DNA of 64,000 nt from JAIVJM01 sp963816985 (GCA_963816985.1 CAWFMF010000004.1:434001-498000); one strand, 5' to 3'; shown: positions 42,179 through 52,504, counted from the first letter of the stretch. Numbers and translations are program-made. The notes: generated by a model not told the origin, from the letters alone.

Positions 42179-45100
42179 CTATGGTTGCCCGCGCCACTCA
42201 TCCAGTTGGGCACGCACCGTTGCGGCGTGTGGTGATTCAATCTGCTCAAAAATCTCAAGCGCCGCTTCAGCATGTGCGACTGCTTTGACACGGTCGCCGA
42301 GTTTGTAGCGCGCTAATCCAGTATTTAAAAGCGCATTGCCCTCGCCCCGCCGGTCTCCGATTTCGCGGGCGATGGCAAGGGACTGCTCGTAGAACTCAAC
42401 AGCCAGTCTAATCTCGCCCAGATCGGCGTGGGCCGCTCCCAAGTTGCCTAAAGCTTGACCCTCGCCCAGTCGGTCGCCGATTTCGTGGGCGATGGCCAGA
42501 CGTTGCTCTTGGAACTCAATAGCGCGGCGAGTCTCACCCAAGGCAGCATAGGCAACTCCCAAGTTGCCTAATACGGCTCCCTCCCTTCGCCGGTCACCAA
42601 GTTCGCGGTTGATAGCCAATACCTGTTCATAAAACTCAACAGCCCGGCGAGTCTCACCCAAGGCAGCATAGGCATTGCCCAAGTTGCCCAAGACTGTTCC
42701 CTCCCCGCGCCGATCCCCTATTTCACGAGCAATAGCAAAATACCGTTCGTGAAATTCAATCGCGCGGCGTATTTCGCCCAAGGCGGTATATGCTATCCCT
42801 AGGTTGCCTAGATGAACGCCTTCAACGGTACGGTCTTTTAACCGACGGGCGGCTCCTAATGCTGTTTCAAGCCAGAAGATTCTTTCACGCGGATGCTGAC
42901 GCAAGCTCAGCAGATACGCCCCGGCATAAGGATAGTCGCTGGATAATTTCGCCGCCTCACTATTTCCATCAAGTTGCTCACCGGCCCTCATCTGTCCTGC
43001 TTGTACGTTGCGCCATTCGAGATCGAACAGCGCCAGTCCGCGCTTGATAGCTTCACCGCCCTGCAAATAAAGATTATCAGCCTTCCGAAGGACAGTTAGG
43101 TAATGTGCGGCATGCCGCATCTGACTTGCAACTCTCTCCTCTTCGCTCAGGCGCGCGTTGGCGAACAATCGAGCGAGGTCATGCAGGCGGTAACGTGCGG
43201 ATGCAGCATCGTAGAGCACAAGGCTACGGCGGATGAGTTCGCTAAGGTGTTTGTGGTTTTCGTCTTTGCATATGACTTCCTCCGCCGCAGCGTCAAACGT
43301 CGTCGGGAAGACAGCTAGCTGGCGAAAGACGCGCGCTGCATCAGGTGACAGACGCGCGTAGCTAAGATTGAATGAGGCTTCAACATCAACATCTACGCCT
43401 TCGGTTCCGATTAGCTCAAGGCGTGTGCGTTCGTCGCGAAGTTGCGCGGCGTAGTCGGCGGGGTCTAAATCAGCAGCCACATCGAGCAGGCTGCCAGCGG
43501 CGCGGATGGCGAGGGGTAAGAAGCCACAGAGGAAGCAAATTTGGTCGGCCAAGTCGGGGGCAACGCGCGGCGCGATACTAGTCAGCAACTCCCGCGCTTC
43601 GATGGGAGGCAGTTGTTCGAGGATGACGCGTGTCATGCGAGGCAGGCTTACAACATTTCGAGAAGTAACAAGCAATGCTGAGCCCGCCGGTGGGACAAGA
43701 GGACGCACTTGCGCACTGTCAAATGCATTGTCAAGCAGGATCAGAGCACGCTTGCCATTAAGAATGTTGCGGTAGAGTTTGGTAAGGTCTTCAAGACTGT
43801 CTGGCAATTTTGCCTCAAGACTAACAAAGGCGCGGATGCAGGCTGCGAGAGCATCTGCTGGATCGCGCGGCTTGTCGTCCATGCCGCGCATGTCTATGAG
43901 CAATTGCGCGTCGGGGTAATCGGCGCGCAGTCGGTCGGCTATAAGGAGGGCCAATTCAGTCTTTCCAATGCCGCTCATCCCGCTTATGCCGCTAATGGCG
44001 GCGCTGCCACCGCTGCGAAGTGCCACTGTTAGCTCTGATATTTCCTTATAGCGCCCCACAAAATCACCAACGGGTGCGCGAAGTTGATGGCGAGCTGAAG
44101 AGTTTGAGATAGAACCAATCTTTGGCCGCCTGAGTATTACTTGAAAAGTTTCTGCTGGGCCGTCCTTGAATTCGGGCGGAGGAAGCCCTTTCATTAACAT
44201 TGCCTGCGTCATTCGATTGATGCCTGTTCCCGCCTGCTCCACGTGACCATACAAATAAAACACACGAACAACTAATGGATTTCTTGGATAAGTACCTGAT
44301 TTATCAAGTGTCTCAACAGTTATTTGTGGCGGCAACTTTCCTGGGCTTTTTATTTCAATCCTATCTTCAAATAAGTCTACTGATATTGGATCATTGCGAT
44401 TGATGTACACGCGATGTATCAAAGCGTTAGCCACTGCCTCTCTTAAAGCAACAAGCGGTATTTCGTACTCTTCGTTACTTCCCTCCTGTCCAATTCTCCT
44501 TTCAAGCCTGAGGTATTTTGTTAAGAATTCAATAGCACCAGTGAACTGTGAAATGAGATTTTTTTTGAAGGTACTGCTTTCTAAAAGACCAGTGTTTTTG
44601 TGTGAATCTCGCCAGTAGTTGCATTTAGTCATACACCCTGCGACAACAGAATTGGGTGCTTCACCAAAGCAAAGAGTTGTTCCATACGTTGGTTTCGCTC
44701 CATCCCGAACGAATTCAAATTGTTCAAATTGCTGCTTTGGAGTAAGGGCAGCGTTATAATCTTCTTGCTTCTTCACACGCTCCAATCGTAGGAATCCATC
44801 TACGGCTTCAAACTTAAGATCACCCCAATGGGATTCCTTATAAATTTCATAGTCGAATGGTTGTTCATGGGAATCAGTATGAGCCTTAAAGAAATTAGGA
44901 TTCGTTATAGTGAGGCTATCAACTTGGATGGTATTACTGTGAATAACATCTCTACCGGCGACATTAACGGAAAACCCTGACTGCCGTAGTAATAATATTA
45001 AATCCCTATTTAATGCGCTTGTATCCGTGACAGCGTTGAGCAGAGCTTGAGCCTCGGCGCGTGACGTGTCGCCCGAAAAAGCGCCTTCGAGTTTTGGCGT

Positions 45101-45575
45101 CAGGTAGTTGTCGAAGAGCCAGCGGTGGAGGTCGGCGGTGAGTTTGGCGGCGAGGTCGTGTGGGTTGACGAAGTCGGGGGCGATGATGTGTCCGTGCTGA
45201 GGGTCACGTAGGTCTCGCTTGAAGGCGTCGAGCTTCGCGGTCTGTTCGGGATCGGTCTCGCGCCACTTGTTAGGGATGGAGTCGTCTTGCTTGAAGTAGA
45301 TGAGGCAAGGCAGGCCACGAGAGCGTGCGCGGCGGTACTCGTCTTCGGTGATGCTGGAGCCGTAGCGGGCGGCGATGATGGCGACGTAGACTTCGCTGCT
45401 GTCTACTTCGTCGAGGGAGGCGCGGCGGGTGGTCTCGTCGCGGCTGCCGAAGTATTCCATGCCGACGAACTTGGTCTCGCGCATGGCGCGGACGGCGGCC
45501 TTCGACGGCCTTGCGTTCGGGCTCAAGGTCGAGCCAGGTGGAGCTGACGAAGACGCGGAAAGTAGGTTCGGGCAC
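42179..45575 (-). CDS. DUF4062 / RecG-like HATPase / NB-ARC / TPR protein, one extra base near the start
   Basis: About 1131 residues once one T of 45501-45502 is removed. GTG 45575 has AGGAG eight bases upstream and opens with FRVFVSSTWLDLEPERKAV, the DUF4062 start, continuing as VYVAIIAARYGSSITEDEY. Next comes a region like the C-terminal part of RecG-like/Schlafen-AlbA_2 proteins with REAVANALIHR (about 378-388) and GHVEQAGTGINRM. Then an NB-ARC type STAND NTPase: P-loop GMSGIGKTE near 535 and ALILLDNAF near 612. About five TPR units of 40 residues (YAALGETRRA, EIGDRRGEG) end the protein. It is probably a conflict or signalling switch. Confidence 0.85.
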
Positions 45576-45911
45576 GGGGGCGACTCCTGACGGCGGACGG
45601 ACAGTGAGGTCTCGACTTCGGCCCGCCGCCCGGCGGCGCGGTGCGAGACGGCGACAGAGATTCGGCCCGTTTAAAATACCGTCGGCGTGGGCGGATGTAA
45701 ATCTCTGTCAGGCGGGGGCGAGGCGTTCGGGCGCGGGCGCGTGAGCCTTGCCGCGCGGGCGGGATTCTGGTACACAGGACGCCACGTAAAAAATGTTTCG
45801 CTTCGTCGTGGCGGCAGGGGCTTTGAAGGGAGCCCGGCAGGCCGCGTGGAAGTTCCCCCCGAAGAAGTGTCAACGAAAAGATCATTGACGAAGGAGTAGT
45901 GTCAGCCGCGT
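45576..45911. other. Divergent regulatory gap between the NB-ARC gene and acsA
   Basis: About 336 bases without a gene. No inverted repeat cassette is present, unlike most gaps here. A TTTAAAATA patch near 45670 is the only AT-rich promoter-like word. Nothing else can be identified. Confidence 0.4.
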
Positions 45912-47873
45912 ATGTCTTCGCAGACGACCAACATCGAATCGGTGCTGCACGAGGAGCGGGTGTTCCCGCCGCCGGAGGAGTTCTCGCGTCAGGCGCACAT
46001 CAAATCTCCGGAGGAGTTCGAGGCTTTGCGGCGCGAGGCGGAAGAGTCGCCGGAAAATTTCTGGGCGCGTTTGGCCGAAGAGGAGTTGCACTGGTTCAGG
46101 AAGTGGGAGACGGTCTTGAAGTGGGAGCCGCCGCACGCGGAGTGGTTCGGGGGCGGGCTGATTAATGTCTCGTACAACTGCCTCGACCGTCACGCCGAGA
46201 CGTGGCGGCGCAACAAGGCGGCGCTCATCTGGGAGGGCGAGCCGGGCGAGCAGAGGACTCTGACTTACGGCCAACTGCTGCGCGAAGTCTCGCGGTTCTC
46301 GAACGTCTTGAAGCGCGCGGGCGTGGACAAAGGCGACCGCGTGGCGCTCTACATGCCGCTCGTGCCGGAGCTGGCGATAGCGATGCTCGCGTGCGCGCGC
46401 ATCGGGGCGACGCACAACGTCATCTTCGGCGGGTTCTCTTCCGCCGCGCTCATTGACCGCATCAACGACTCGGGCTGCAAGCTCGTCGTCACCGCCGACG
46501 GAGGCTTCAGGCGCGGCGCGGAGGTGAAGTTGAAACCGGCGGTGGACGAGGCCCTCAAGCAGACGCCGACGGTCAAGGCCTGCATCGTCGTGCGACGGAC
46601 GGGGACGCGCATCCACATGGAGGCGGGGCGCGACTACTGGTGGCACGAGTTGATGGAGACGGTCGGGGACGTTTGTCCGGCTGAGGAACTCGACAGCGAG
46701 CACCCGCTCTTCATCCTCTACACGTCGGGCACGACGGGCAAGCCCAAAGGCATCCTGCACACGACCGCCGGGTATCTGCTGCAAACGCACCTCACGACGA
46801 AGTGGGTCTTCGACTTGAAGGACGAAGATGTCTACTGGTGCACGGCTGACATCGGTTGGGTGACGGGCCACAGTTATGTCGTCTACGGCCCGCTCTCGAA
46901 CGGCGCGACCGTCCTGATGTACGAGGGCGCGCCGAACCACCCGGAGCCCGACCGCTTCTGGTCAATCGTCCAACGCCACCGCGTCAACATCTTCTACACC
47001 GCGCCGACCGCCATCCGCGCCTTCGTCAAGTGGGGCGAGCACTGGCCGCTCAGGCACGACCTCTCAAGCTTGCGACTGCTCGGCACGGTCGGCGAGCCCA
47101 TCAACCCCGAAGCGTGGATGTGGTATCGAGAGATTATCGGGAAAGGGAGATGCCCCATCGTTGACACTTGGTGGCAGACCGAGACGGGCGCGATCATGAT
47201 TGCGCCGCTGCCCGGCGCGACGCCGACGAAACCGGGTTCGGCCACGAAGCCTCTGCCCGGCATCGAGGCGGCGGTGATGACGAAGAACGGCGAGGAGGTC
47301 GGCGCGACCGAGGGCGGCTACCTCGCCATCAAACGCCCGTGGCCTTCGATGCTGCGCACCATCTGGGGCGACGACGAGCGTTACCGACAGCAGTACTGGT
47401 CGGAGATCGAGGGCGTCTACTTCGCGGGCGACGGCGCGCGGCGCGACCGCGACGGCTACTTCTGGATCATGGGGCGCGTGGACGACGTGATAAACGTCAG
47501 CGGCCACCGGCTCGGCACGATGGAGATCGAGAGCGCGCTCGTCTCGCACGAGGCCGTCGCCGAGGCGGCGGTCGTCCCACGCCCCGACGAGCTGAAGGGC
47601 TCCGGCATCGTCGCCTTCGTCACGCTCGAAGGCGAGCGCAAGGCGACCGAAGAGTTGAAGGAGGAGCTGCGCCGCCACGTCGCCCGTGAGATCGGGGCTT
47701 TAGCGCGCCCCGACGAGATACGCTTCAGCGACGCGCTCCCCAAGACGCGCTCCGGCAAAATCATGCGGCGGCTGCTCCGCGAAATCGCTTCGAGCGGGGC
47801 CGTGCAGGGCGACACCACGACGCTCGAAGACTTCTCCGTGCTGGAGAAGCTCCGCGTGCAGGAGGAGGAGTAA
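45912..47873 (+). CDS. acsA: Acetyl-CoA synthetase
   Basis: A 653-residue ANL-superfamily ligase with the ACS N-terminal domain (HWFRKWETVLKWEPP), YTSGTTGKPKGILHT (P-loop), GWVTGHSYVVYGPL, DTWWQTETGAIMI, the acetyl-CoA synthetase-specific GDGARRDRDGYFWIMGRVDD, and the acetylatable lysine in TRSGKIMRRLL. It activates acetate with ATP and CoA. It is longer than typical acyl-CoA ligases because of the N-terminal domain, as expected. No ribosome site is convincing at the ATG; GAAGGAG lies 20 bases upstream. Confidence 0.96.
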   Translation: MSSQTTNIESVLHEERVFPPPEEFSRQAHIKSPEEFEALRREAEESPENFWARLAEEELHWFRKWETVLKWEPPHAEWFGGGLINVSYNCLDRHAETWRRNKAALIWEGEPGEQRTLTYGQLLREVSRFSNVLKRAGVDKGDRVALYMPLVPELAIAMLACARIGATHNVIFGGFSSAALIDRINDSGCKLVVTADGGFRRGAEVKLKPAVDEALKQTPTVKACIVVRRTGTRIHMEAGRDYWWHELMETVGDVCPAEELDSEHPLFILYTSGTTGKPKGILHTTAGYLLQTHLTTKWVFDLKDEDVYWCTADIGWVTGHSYVVYGPLSNGATVLMYEGAPNHPEPDRFWSIVQRHRVNIFYTAPTAIRAFVKWGEHWPLRHDLSSLRLLGTVGEPINPEAWMWYREIIGKGRCPIVDTWWQTETGAIMIAPLPGATPTKPGSATKPLPGIEAAVMTKNGEEVGATEGGYLAIKRPWPSMLRTIWGDDERYRQQYWSEIEGVYFAGDGARRDRDGYFWIMGRVDDVINVSGHRLGTMEIESALVSHEAVAEAAVVPRPDELKGSGIVAFVTLEGERKATEELKEELRRHVAREIGALARPDEIRFSDALPKTRSGKIMRRLLREIASSGAVQGDTTTLEDFSVLEKLRVQEEE

Positions 47874-47990
47874 GGCAGTTTTCAGTAGGCAGTTTTCAGT
47901 TTTCAGTTATGAGATTTCAAATTCAGAAGACGAGGGCTAAAGGCTCAACGCTTGAATCTGAAAACTGAAAACTGCCTACTGAAAACTGCT
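47874..47990. repeat. Inverted repeat of GGCAGTTTTCAGTA units
   Basis: Begins immediately after the acsA stop. Arms of 32 matching bases: the left reads GGCAGTTTTCAGTAGGCAGT onward, the right ends AACTGCCTACTGAAAACTGC. Loop of about 50 bases. Confidence 0.9.
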
Positions 47991-48063
47991 TTTCCCGATT
48001 CCCCCTGCTTTCGTCGTTTATCTTCATCAGGCACGAATTTTAATTCCGAATGGGAGGCCCGAC

Positions 48064-48459
48064 ATGTCCGTGAACTTTATTGAGCAGCGCACAGGCCCTC
48101 GCTACCTGGCGCAGATTCCGGTGCGCGCCGAGTGGGACGACGAGGGGTCGGGCGAGCACGTCGTCTCCGAGGGCGAGACGACGAACGTCGGGCCGACGGG
48201 GACGCTCGTCCACTTCGAAAGACTGCCCGACGTCGGGAGCCGCGTCCAGCTCTTCGTGCCCGACGCGCAGGGGCACACGCTCGAAGCCGTCGCCGAGGTG
48301 CTCCGCATCGAGCGCAACCCGGTGCAGCCGCTCGCCGCGCTCCAACTTATAGACGCCACCGAGGAGTGGCGCGGCCTCGTCTGGGAGCCCGCCGCCCCGC
48401 GCGTCCGCGAGCCGAAGGAAGAGGACGTGGACGCCGAAGACGACGCCTTCGAGCACTGA
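48064..48459 (+). CDS. PilZ-like domain protein
   Basis: A 131-residue cytoplasmic protein. EQRTGPRYLAQIPVRAEW carries the RxxxR arm used by PilZ domains to hold cyclic di-GMP, and TTNVGPTGTLVHF matches the following [D/N]xSxxG loop with a Gly in the third position. A beta-barrel pattern and an acidic C-terminal tail follow. The altered second motif leaves c-di-GMP binding likely but not certain. A GGDEF protein is encoded at 59428-60357. Confidence 0.75.
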   Translation: MSVNFIEQRTGPRYLAQIPVRAEWDDEGSGEHVVSEGETTNVGPTGTLVHFERLPDVGSRVQLFVPDAQGHTLEAVAEVLRIERNPVQPLAALQLIDATEEWRGLVWEPAAPRVREPKEEDVDAEDDAFEH

Positions 48460-48479
48460 AAAAGAAGCTGTCAGGAAAA

Positions 48480-48705
48480 GCCCCTGAAAGGGGCGGAATA
48501 ATTTAGCCCACGGCGTGAGCCGTGGGAGAGGCGACGAAGAAAGGGTAAGAGCCCCGTGAGGGGCGAAAGAAATCTGACGAGCGGCTTGCCCGTCTTGAAT
48601 TTCTTTCGCCCCTCACGGGGCTCCGTCGTTTTAAATGTCGCTTGCTCCCACGGCTCACGCCGTGGGCTAAATTATTCCGCCCCCTCCGGGGGCTCGCCGA
48701 TTATT
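48480..48705. repeat. Large palindromic intergenic cassette, copy 4
   Basis: Outer arms: AGCCCCTGAAAGGGGCGGAA, AATTTAGCCCACGGCGTGAG at the left; CTCACGCCGTGGGCTAAATT and CCGCCCCCTCCGGGGGCT at the right. Inner arms: GAGCCCCGTGAGGGGCGAAA and TTTCGCCCCTCACGGGGCTC, separated by about 40 bases. Closest relative is copy 1 at 2346-2567. Confidence 0.9.
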
Positions 48706-48804
48706 CCTCAAACACGTCCTTCATCTCTTCCGCATTGTTTTCGCGCGGCGAGTTGGTGCATGATGGGTCATAACGATTCCGACAAAGACAGCAATCGAGG
48801 TGAG

Positions 48805-50097
48805 ATGAGCGAGGAGAGGATGAGCCACAAGCAGGAGGTGAAGGAGGTCGCGGAGACCGCCGCCGTGGCCGCGTCCGAGGCCGCGTGGCCGCAGACGCGG
48901 GCCATCCTCCGCATCATCTTCATCGTCATGATAGTGGCCGCCGGGCTGTGGGTTATATACGCGCTGACGGGCGTTCTGCTGCTCGTCGTGCTGGCGGTCT
49001 TCTTCGCCTACCTCATCGCACCGCTCGTCGAGTTGGTGCGCCGCCCCTTCAAGCTCAGAGGGCGCGAGAGGACGCTGCCGCGCGGCGTCGCCATCGGCGT
49101 CGTCTACTTCGTCATCTTCGGCTCGCTCGGCCTCTCGATGTACGTGCTCATGCCTCGGCTCGGCGCGCAGATGGCCGAGTTCACGCGCAACGCGCCGGAG
49201 TATTTGACGAACGCCACGGTGCGCGCCCGGAGCCTCGACAACCTCTACGACCGGATGCGTCTGCCGCCGAGCGTGCGGCGCACGGCCAACGACGCCGTCA
49301 ACGGCGCGATCTCTTCGGCGAAGGTCTATCTCGTCGGCGAGGAGGGCAGCGCCGAGGGCGGCGAGGGCGTCAAGAGCGCGCTCACGTTCCTCGGCTACCT
49401 GCCGTGGCTCATCCTCGTCCCGATCCTCGCCTTCTTCCTCTTGAAAGACGCCGACAGCTTCCGCCGCTCGGCCTTGCAGATGCTCCCGCAGGGGCGTCTG
49501 CGCTGGCGCGGCGACGAGTTCTTTCAGGACGTGAACTCGACCCTCGCCGCCTACATCCGCGCGCAGCTCATCGCGTGCCTGCTCATCGGCGTGCTCTGCA
49601 CCGTGGGCTTCATGCTCATCGGCGTGCGCTACGCGCTCGTGCTCGGCGTCATCGCGGGGCTGCTGGAATTCATCCCGCTCGTCGGGCCGCTGGTGGTGTT
49701 CCTCATCGCCGTCACGGTAGCGAGCTTCTACTCGGTCAACCAAGTCATCCTCGTCTTCCTCTTCCTCGGCGTCCTGCGCATCGTCCACGACTACGTGACC
49801 TACCCGCGCATCATCGGCTCCGGCATCCACCTCCACCCGCTGGCCGTCATCCTCTCGATTCTGGCGGGGCACGAGCTGGCGGGCATCGCCGGTATCTTCC
49901 TCGCCATCCCGGTCATCGCCATCGTCACCGTCACATACCGCCACTGGCTCGAACACCGTGGAAGCACGGGGCTCGTGGCCGAGTTCCTGAAGCCCGCCGA
50001 GCAGGCCGTGACCGCGCCCGCCTCGTCGGACGACCACGCCCCGCCGCCCGTCCCCGTCCAACAGCCGACGCCCGCGCGGACGGCCCCCACGTCCTGA
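48805..50097 (+). CDS. AI-2E transporter family (PerM-like) membrane protein
   Basis: About 430 residues with the family's eight-helix plan: two N-terminal helices (ILRIIFIVMIVAAGLWVIYA, VLLLVVLAVFFAYLIAPLVE), a large loop (TRNAPEYL), then LPWLILVPILAFFLLKDADS, RAQLIACLLIGVLCTVGF, GLLEFIPLVGPLV and ILAGHELAGIAGIFLAIPV. Members export small molecules or act as sodium/proton antiporters; substrate is unknown here. ATG 48805 has GAGGTGAG upstream. ATGs at 48760 and 48763 would add 14-15 hydrophilic residues. The C terminus is Pro-rich. Confidence 0.88.
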   Translation: MSEERMSHKQEVKEVAETAAVAASEAAWPQTRAILRIIFIVMIVAAGLWVIYALTGVLLLVVLAVFFAYLIAPLVELVRRPFKLRGRERTLPRGVAIGVVYFVIFGSLGLSMYVLMPRLGAQMAEFTRNAPEYLTNATVRARSLDNLYDRMRLPPSVRRTANDAVNGAISSAKVYLVGEEGSAEGGEGVKSALTFLGYLPWLILVPILAFFLLKDADSFRRSALQMLPQGRLRWRGDEFFQDVNSTLAAYIRAQLIACLLIGVLCTVGFMLIGVRYALVLGVIAGLLEFIPLVGPLVVFLIAVTVASFYSVNQVILVFLFLGVLRIVHDYVTYPRIIGSGIHLHPLAVILSILAGHELAGIAGIFLAIPVIAIVTVTYRHWLEHRGSTGLVAEFLKPAEQAVTAPASSDDHAPPPVPVQQPTPARTAPTS

Positions 50098-50291
50098 GCC
50101 GCCCCGGACAAAAGTCTTGATTATTTGTGCGGATTGAGGCTTAATATCCGGCGTTACGTCCTCATCCGTAGAAAGCGCGTATGCGCTTTCGGACAGACTG
50201 TCAGAACAATCAGCCGATAACGTCCGGGTTCCCTTTTTCGCTCCACGAAGGAGCTGTTCCCCCATCGTCAGTTTCAAAAGGAGTTCCCCCG

Positions 50292-50705
50292 ATGCCTCCT
50301 CGCGAACGGCGCGTGCTTTGCGCCGAACCCCATGCGGACACCTGCGGCCTCATCAAGATGCTGCTGGAACAGCAGGGCCATGAAGTCGTCTCGGCTCAGA
50401 CCGTCGCCGAGTGCCTTGAGTTGGTCGGCGGCGAGCACTTCGACCTCTACATGCTCGACGACGATTACATTGACGGCACGAGCCTCGAACTCTGCAAGCA
50501 ACTGCGCAAGCTCACGCCCGACACCCCGATCCTCTTCTTCTCCTCGCGCGCCTTCCAGCGCGACCGCGAGCGCGGGATGGAGGCGGGCGCTTCCGCCTAC
50601 CTCACCAAGCCCGGCGACATTTTCGAGATCGTGCAGACCGTCAACTCTATCCTCTTGCCCAGCGCGAGCGCGTCCGGCCTGAATGGAAAACCATCTGAGC
50701 CTTGA
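50292..50705 (+). CDS. Single-domain response regulator receiver
   Basis: A 137-residue CheY-like domain with no output domain. RRVLCAEPHADTC starts the fold; the Asp in LYMLDDDYIDG is the likely phosphoacceptor, ILFFSS supplies the Thr/Ser and YLTKPG the lysine. AGGAG lies eight bases before ATG 50292. It is followed by a related receiver 84 bases downstream. The partner kinase is not in the window. Confidence 0.85.
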   Translation: MPPRERRVLCAEPHADTCGLIKMLLEQQGHEVVSAQTVAECLELVGGEHFDLYMLDDDYIDGTSLELCKQLRKLTPDTPILFFSSRAFQRDRERGMEAGASAYLTKPGDIFEIVQTVNSILLPSASASGLNGKPSEP

Positions 50706-50788
50706 CGCGCGGCGATTCTGTTATTACATTGAAGTCCCCCGTAGAAAGATTTCCCCCTCTCCCATTTTTCAGCCAGGGGTCTCTTTCG

Positions 50789-51160
50789 ATGCCGACAGTT
50801 AAAAGGCGCATCCTGTGCGCCGAATCGAACAAGGACGTGAGCGACCTCGTAGCCCTCCTGCTCCGCGAGAAGGGCTACGAGGTCGAGACGGCGCAGACTG
50901 CCGCCGAGTGCCTGAAGATCGCCTCGACCGACCGCTTCGACCTCTACGTCCTCAACGACTCTTACGTTGACGCCGACAGCCTCGAACTGAGCCGCGAACT
51001 CCGCGCCATTGACCCCGTGACGCCCGTCCTCCTCTTTTCGCTGGAGAGCAACGGCTTCGACCGCCACAAAGTCGAGCAAGCGGGCGTCAGCGTCTACCTC
51101 AGCAAGACCTCCGACTTCGTCGCCCTCGTTCAGACCATAGACCAACTGCTCCGTCCCTGA
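50789..51160 (+). CDS. Degenerate receiver domain protein (phospho-Asp replaced by Asn)
   Basis: A 124-residue paralog of the preceding gene (RRILCAESNKDVSD, TAAECLKI, LYVLNDSYVDADSLEL). At the phosphorylation position the pair LD is LN, so normal phosphorylation is not expected. The Lys is kept (YLSKTSD). AGGGG lies nine bases before ATG 50789. Tandem duplication followed by loss of the active residue is the simplest history; such pseudo-receivers usually work by protein binding. Confidence 0.82.
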   Translation: MPTVKRRILCAESNKDVSDLVALLLREKGYEVETAQTAAECLKIASTDRFDLYVLNDSYVDADSLELSRELRAIDPVTPVLLFSLESNGFDRHKVEQAGVSVYLSKTSDFVALVQTIDQLLRP

Positions 51161-51381
51161 GCGAACACCCGCGCCGGATTTCCCTAGACAGCCGACGCGC
51201 ACTCGTTTAGTCTTACCGCCCGCGCGCAACACATCCCGGCCCCGCGCGCCGGGGCGTCCGCGCGGACGCCTCGCGCCACAGGCTCACACGCCGCCGCCGC
51301 CCCGGCGCGCGCTTCCGTCAGGAGGGCTTTTCGGCAACCTCGCTGCAAAACGCTGCCCCACTCACACAGGAGGATTCCCCC

Positions 51382-52497
51382 ATGCTCACACGCGACGCGG
51401 ACGACGGTCGGCGCTTCTCCGGCGGCAGGAGCGGAGCGTATCTGGCCTATAAGCCCCCGCCCGCCCCTTTCGAGGACATCTATTTCACGGTCGCGCTCGA
51501 AGGGATGCTCGACAGGCCGCTCCCCGACCAAAGCTTCACCTGCCACGCGCGCCGCTGGTACTCGCCGAAGCCTTCGGGCGACCTCACGGTCTTCATGATT
51601 CCGGGCATCGGCCACAACTTCAACTTCTTCGCGCCGCTCGCCGCGACGCTCCTCGACCCCTTGGGCGGCTTCGTCGAAGGCGTCAAACAGGTCTACGCCA
51701 TTGACCTCCCCGGCCACGGCGGCAGTCAGACCCCGCCCAACATCAAGTTCGGTCTGCTCACGCTCGACCACTACGTGAACGCCCTCCGGCAGTCGCTCAC
51801 GGCGCTCAAGGAGAGAGGCCCCGTGGACATCGTCTGCGGGCACAGCATGGGGGGCTTGCTGGCGATGCTCCTCGAACAGTCTTTCGTCGCGGACGGCACG
51901 ACGCTCGAAGAGGCGCACGGCACGCGCGGCGTCGTCCTTCTGGCCCCCGCCATCCCCGAAGAAGTGCCCTGGTCTCTGACGACCGGGCCGGTTGACGAGG
52001 GCGGCCCCTTGAGCCCCGCGCTCGCCATCCTGACGCCCTTCGTCACCGCCAACGCCGCCTACGGCCCCTTCATGTACGCCTCGGACGAGGACTACCTCAA
52101 CACCTTCTTCGGCATCGAGGGCGGGCTCGCCGTCGGCTCGCCCACGCTCATCGAGGCGGGCGCTTTGAACGGCATGGAGTCCTTCGCCGCCGGGTCGGAG
52201 CTGGCCGGGATAGACCTTGAGAAGGGCGACATGTTCGAGCGCCCGCACGTCCGCCACGCGCTCTTCCGTCCCTACGCCTTCGGGCTCGCCTGCTACTCCG
52301 AAGACTTCCTCCTCAAGCCGGAGGAGGAGGCGACGCTCGGCATCTACCTCTACGGCGCGGGCGAGGGCTGGACGTTCCTCCCCATCACGAACAAGGACGC
52401 CGTCCACAACGGCCCCTACTCGCAGCCCGCGCGCACGTCGAAAGTCTTCGCCGACGTTATCTCCGAGATGGAACGCCGGGCCGAGACGCCGAGTTAA
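51382..52497 (+). CDS. Alpha/beta hydrolase fold protein
   Basis: A 371-residue hydrolase: oxyanion region FMIPGIGHNFNFF, YAIDLPGHGGS, nucleophile elbow VCGHSMGG, and a late His in KDAVHNGP. A long cap region lies between. No signal peptide. Substrate unknown. AGGAGG lies upstream of the ATG. It stands alone; the gap before it (51161-51381) shows no repeat or gene. Confidence 0.8.
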   Translation: MLTRDADDGRRFSGGRSGAYLAYKPPPAPFEDIYFTVALEGMLDRPLPDQSFTCHARRWYSPKPSGDLTVFMIPGIGHNFNFFAPLAATLLDPLGGFVEGVKQVYAIDLPGHGGSQTPPNIKFGLLTLDHYVNALRQSLTALKERGPVDIVCGHSMGGLLAMLLEQSFVADGTTLEEAHGTRGVVLLAPAIPEEVPWSLTTGPVDEGGPLSPALAILTPFVTANAAYGPFMYASDEDYLNTFFGIEGGLAVGSPTLIEAGALNGMESFAAGSELAGIDLEKGDMFERPHVRHALFRPYAFGLACYSEDFLLKPEEEATLGIYLYGAGEGWTFLPITNKDAVHNGPYSQPARTSKVFADVISEMERRAETPS

Positions 52498-52504
52498 CTG
52501 CAAA

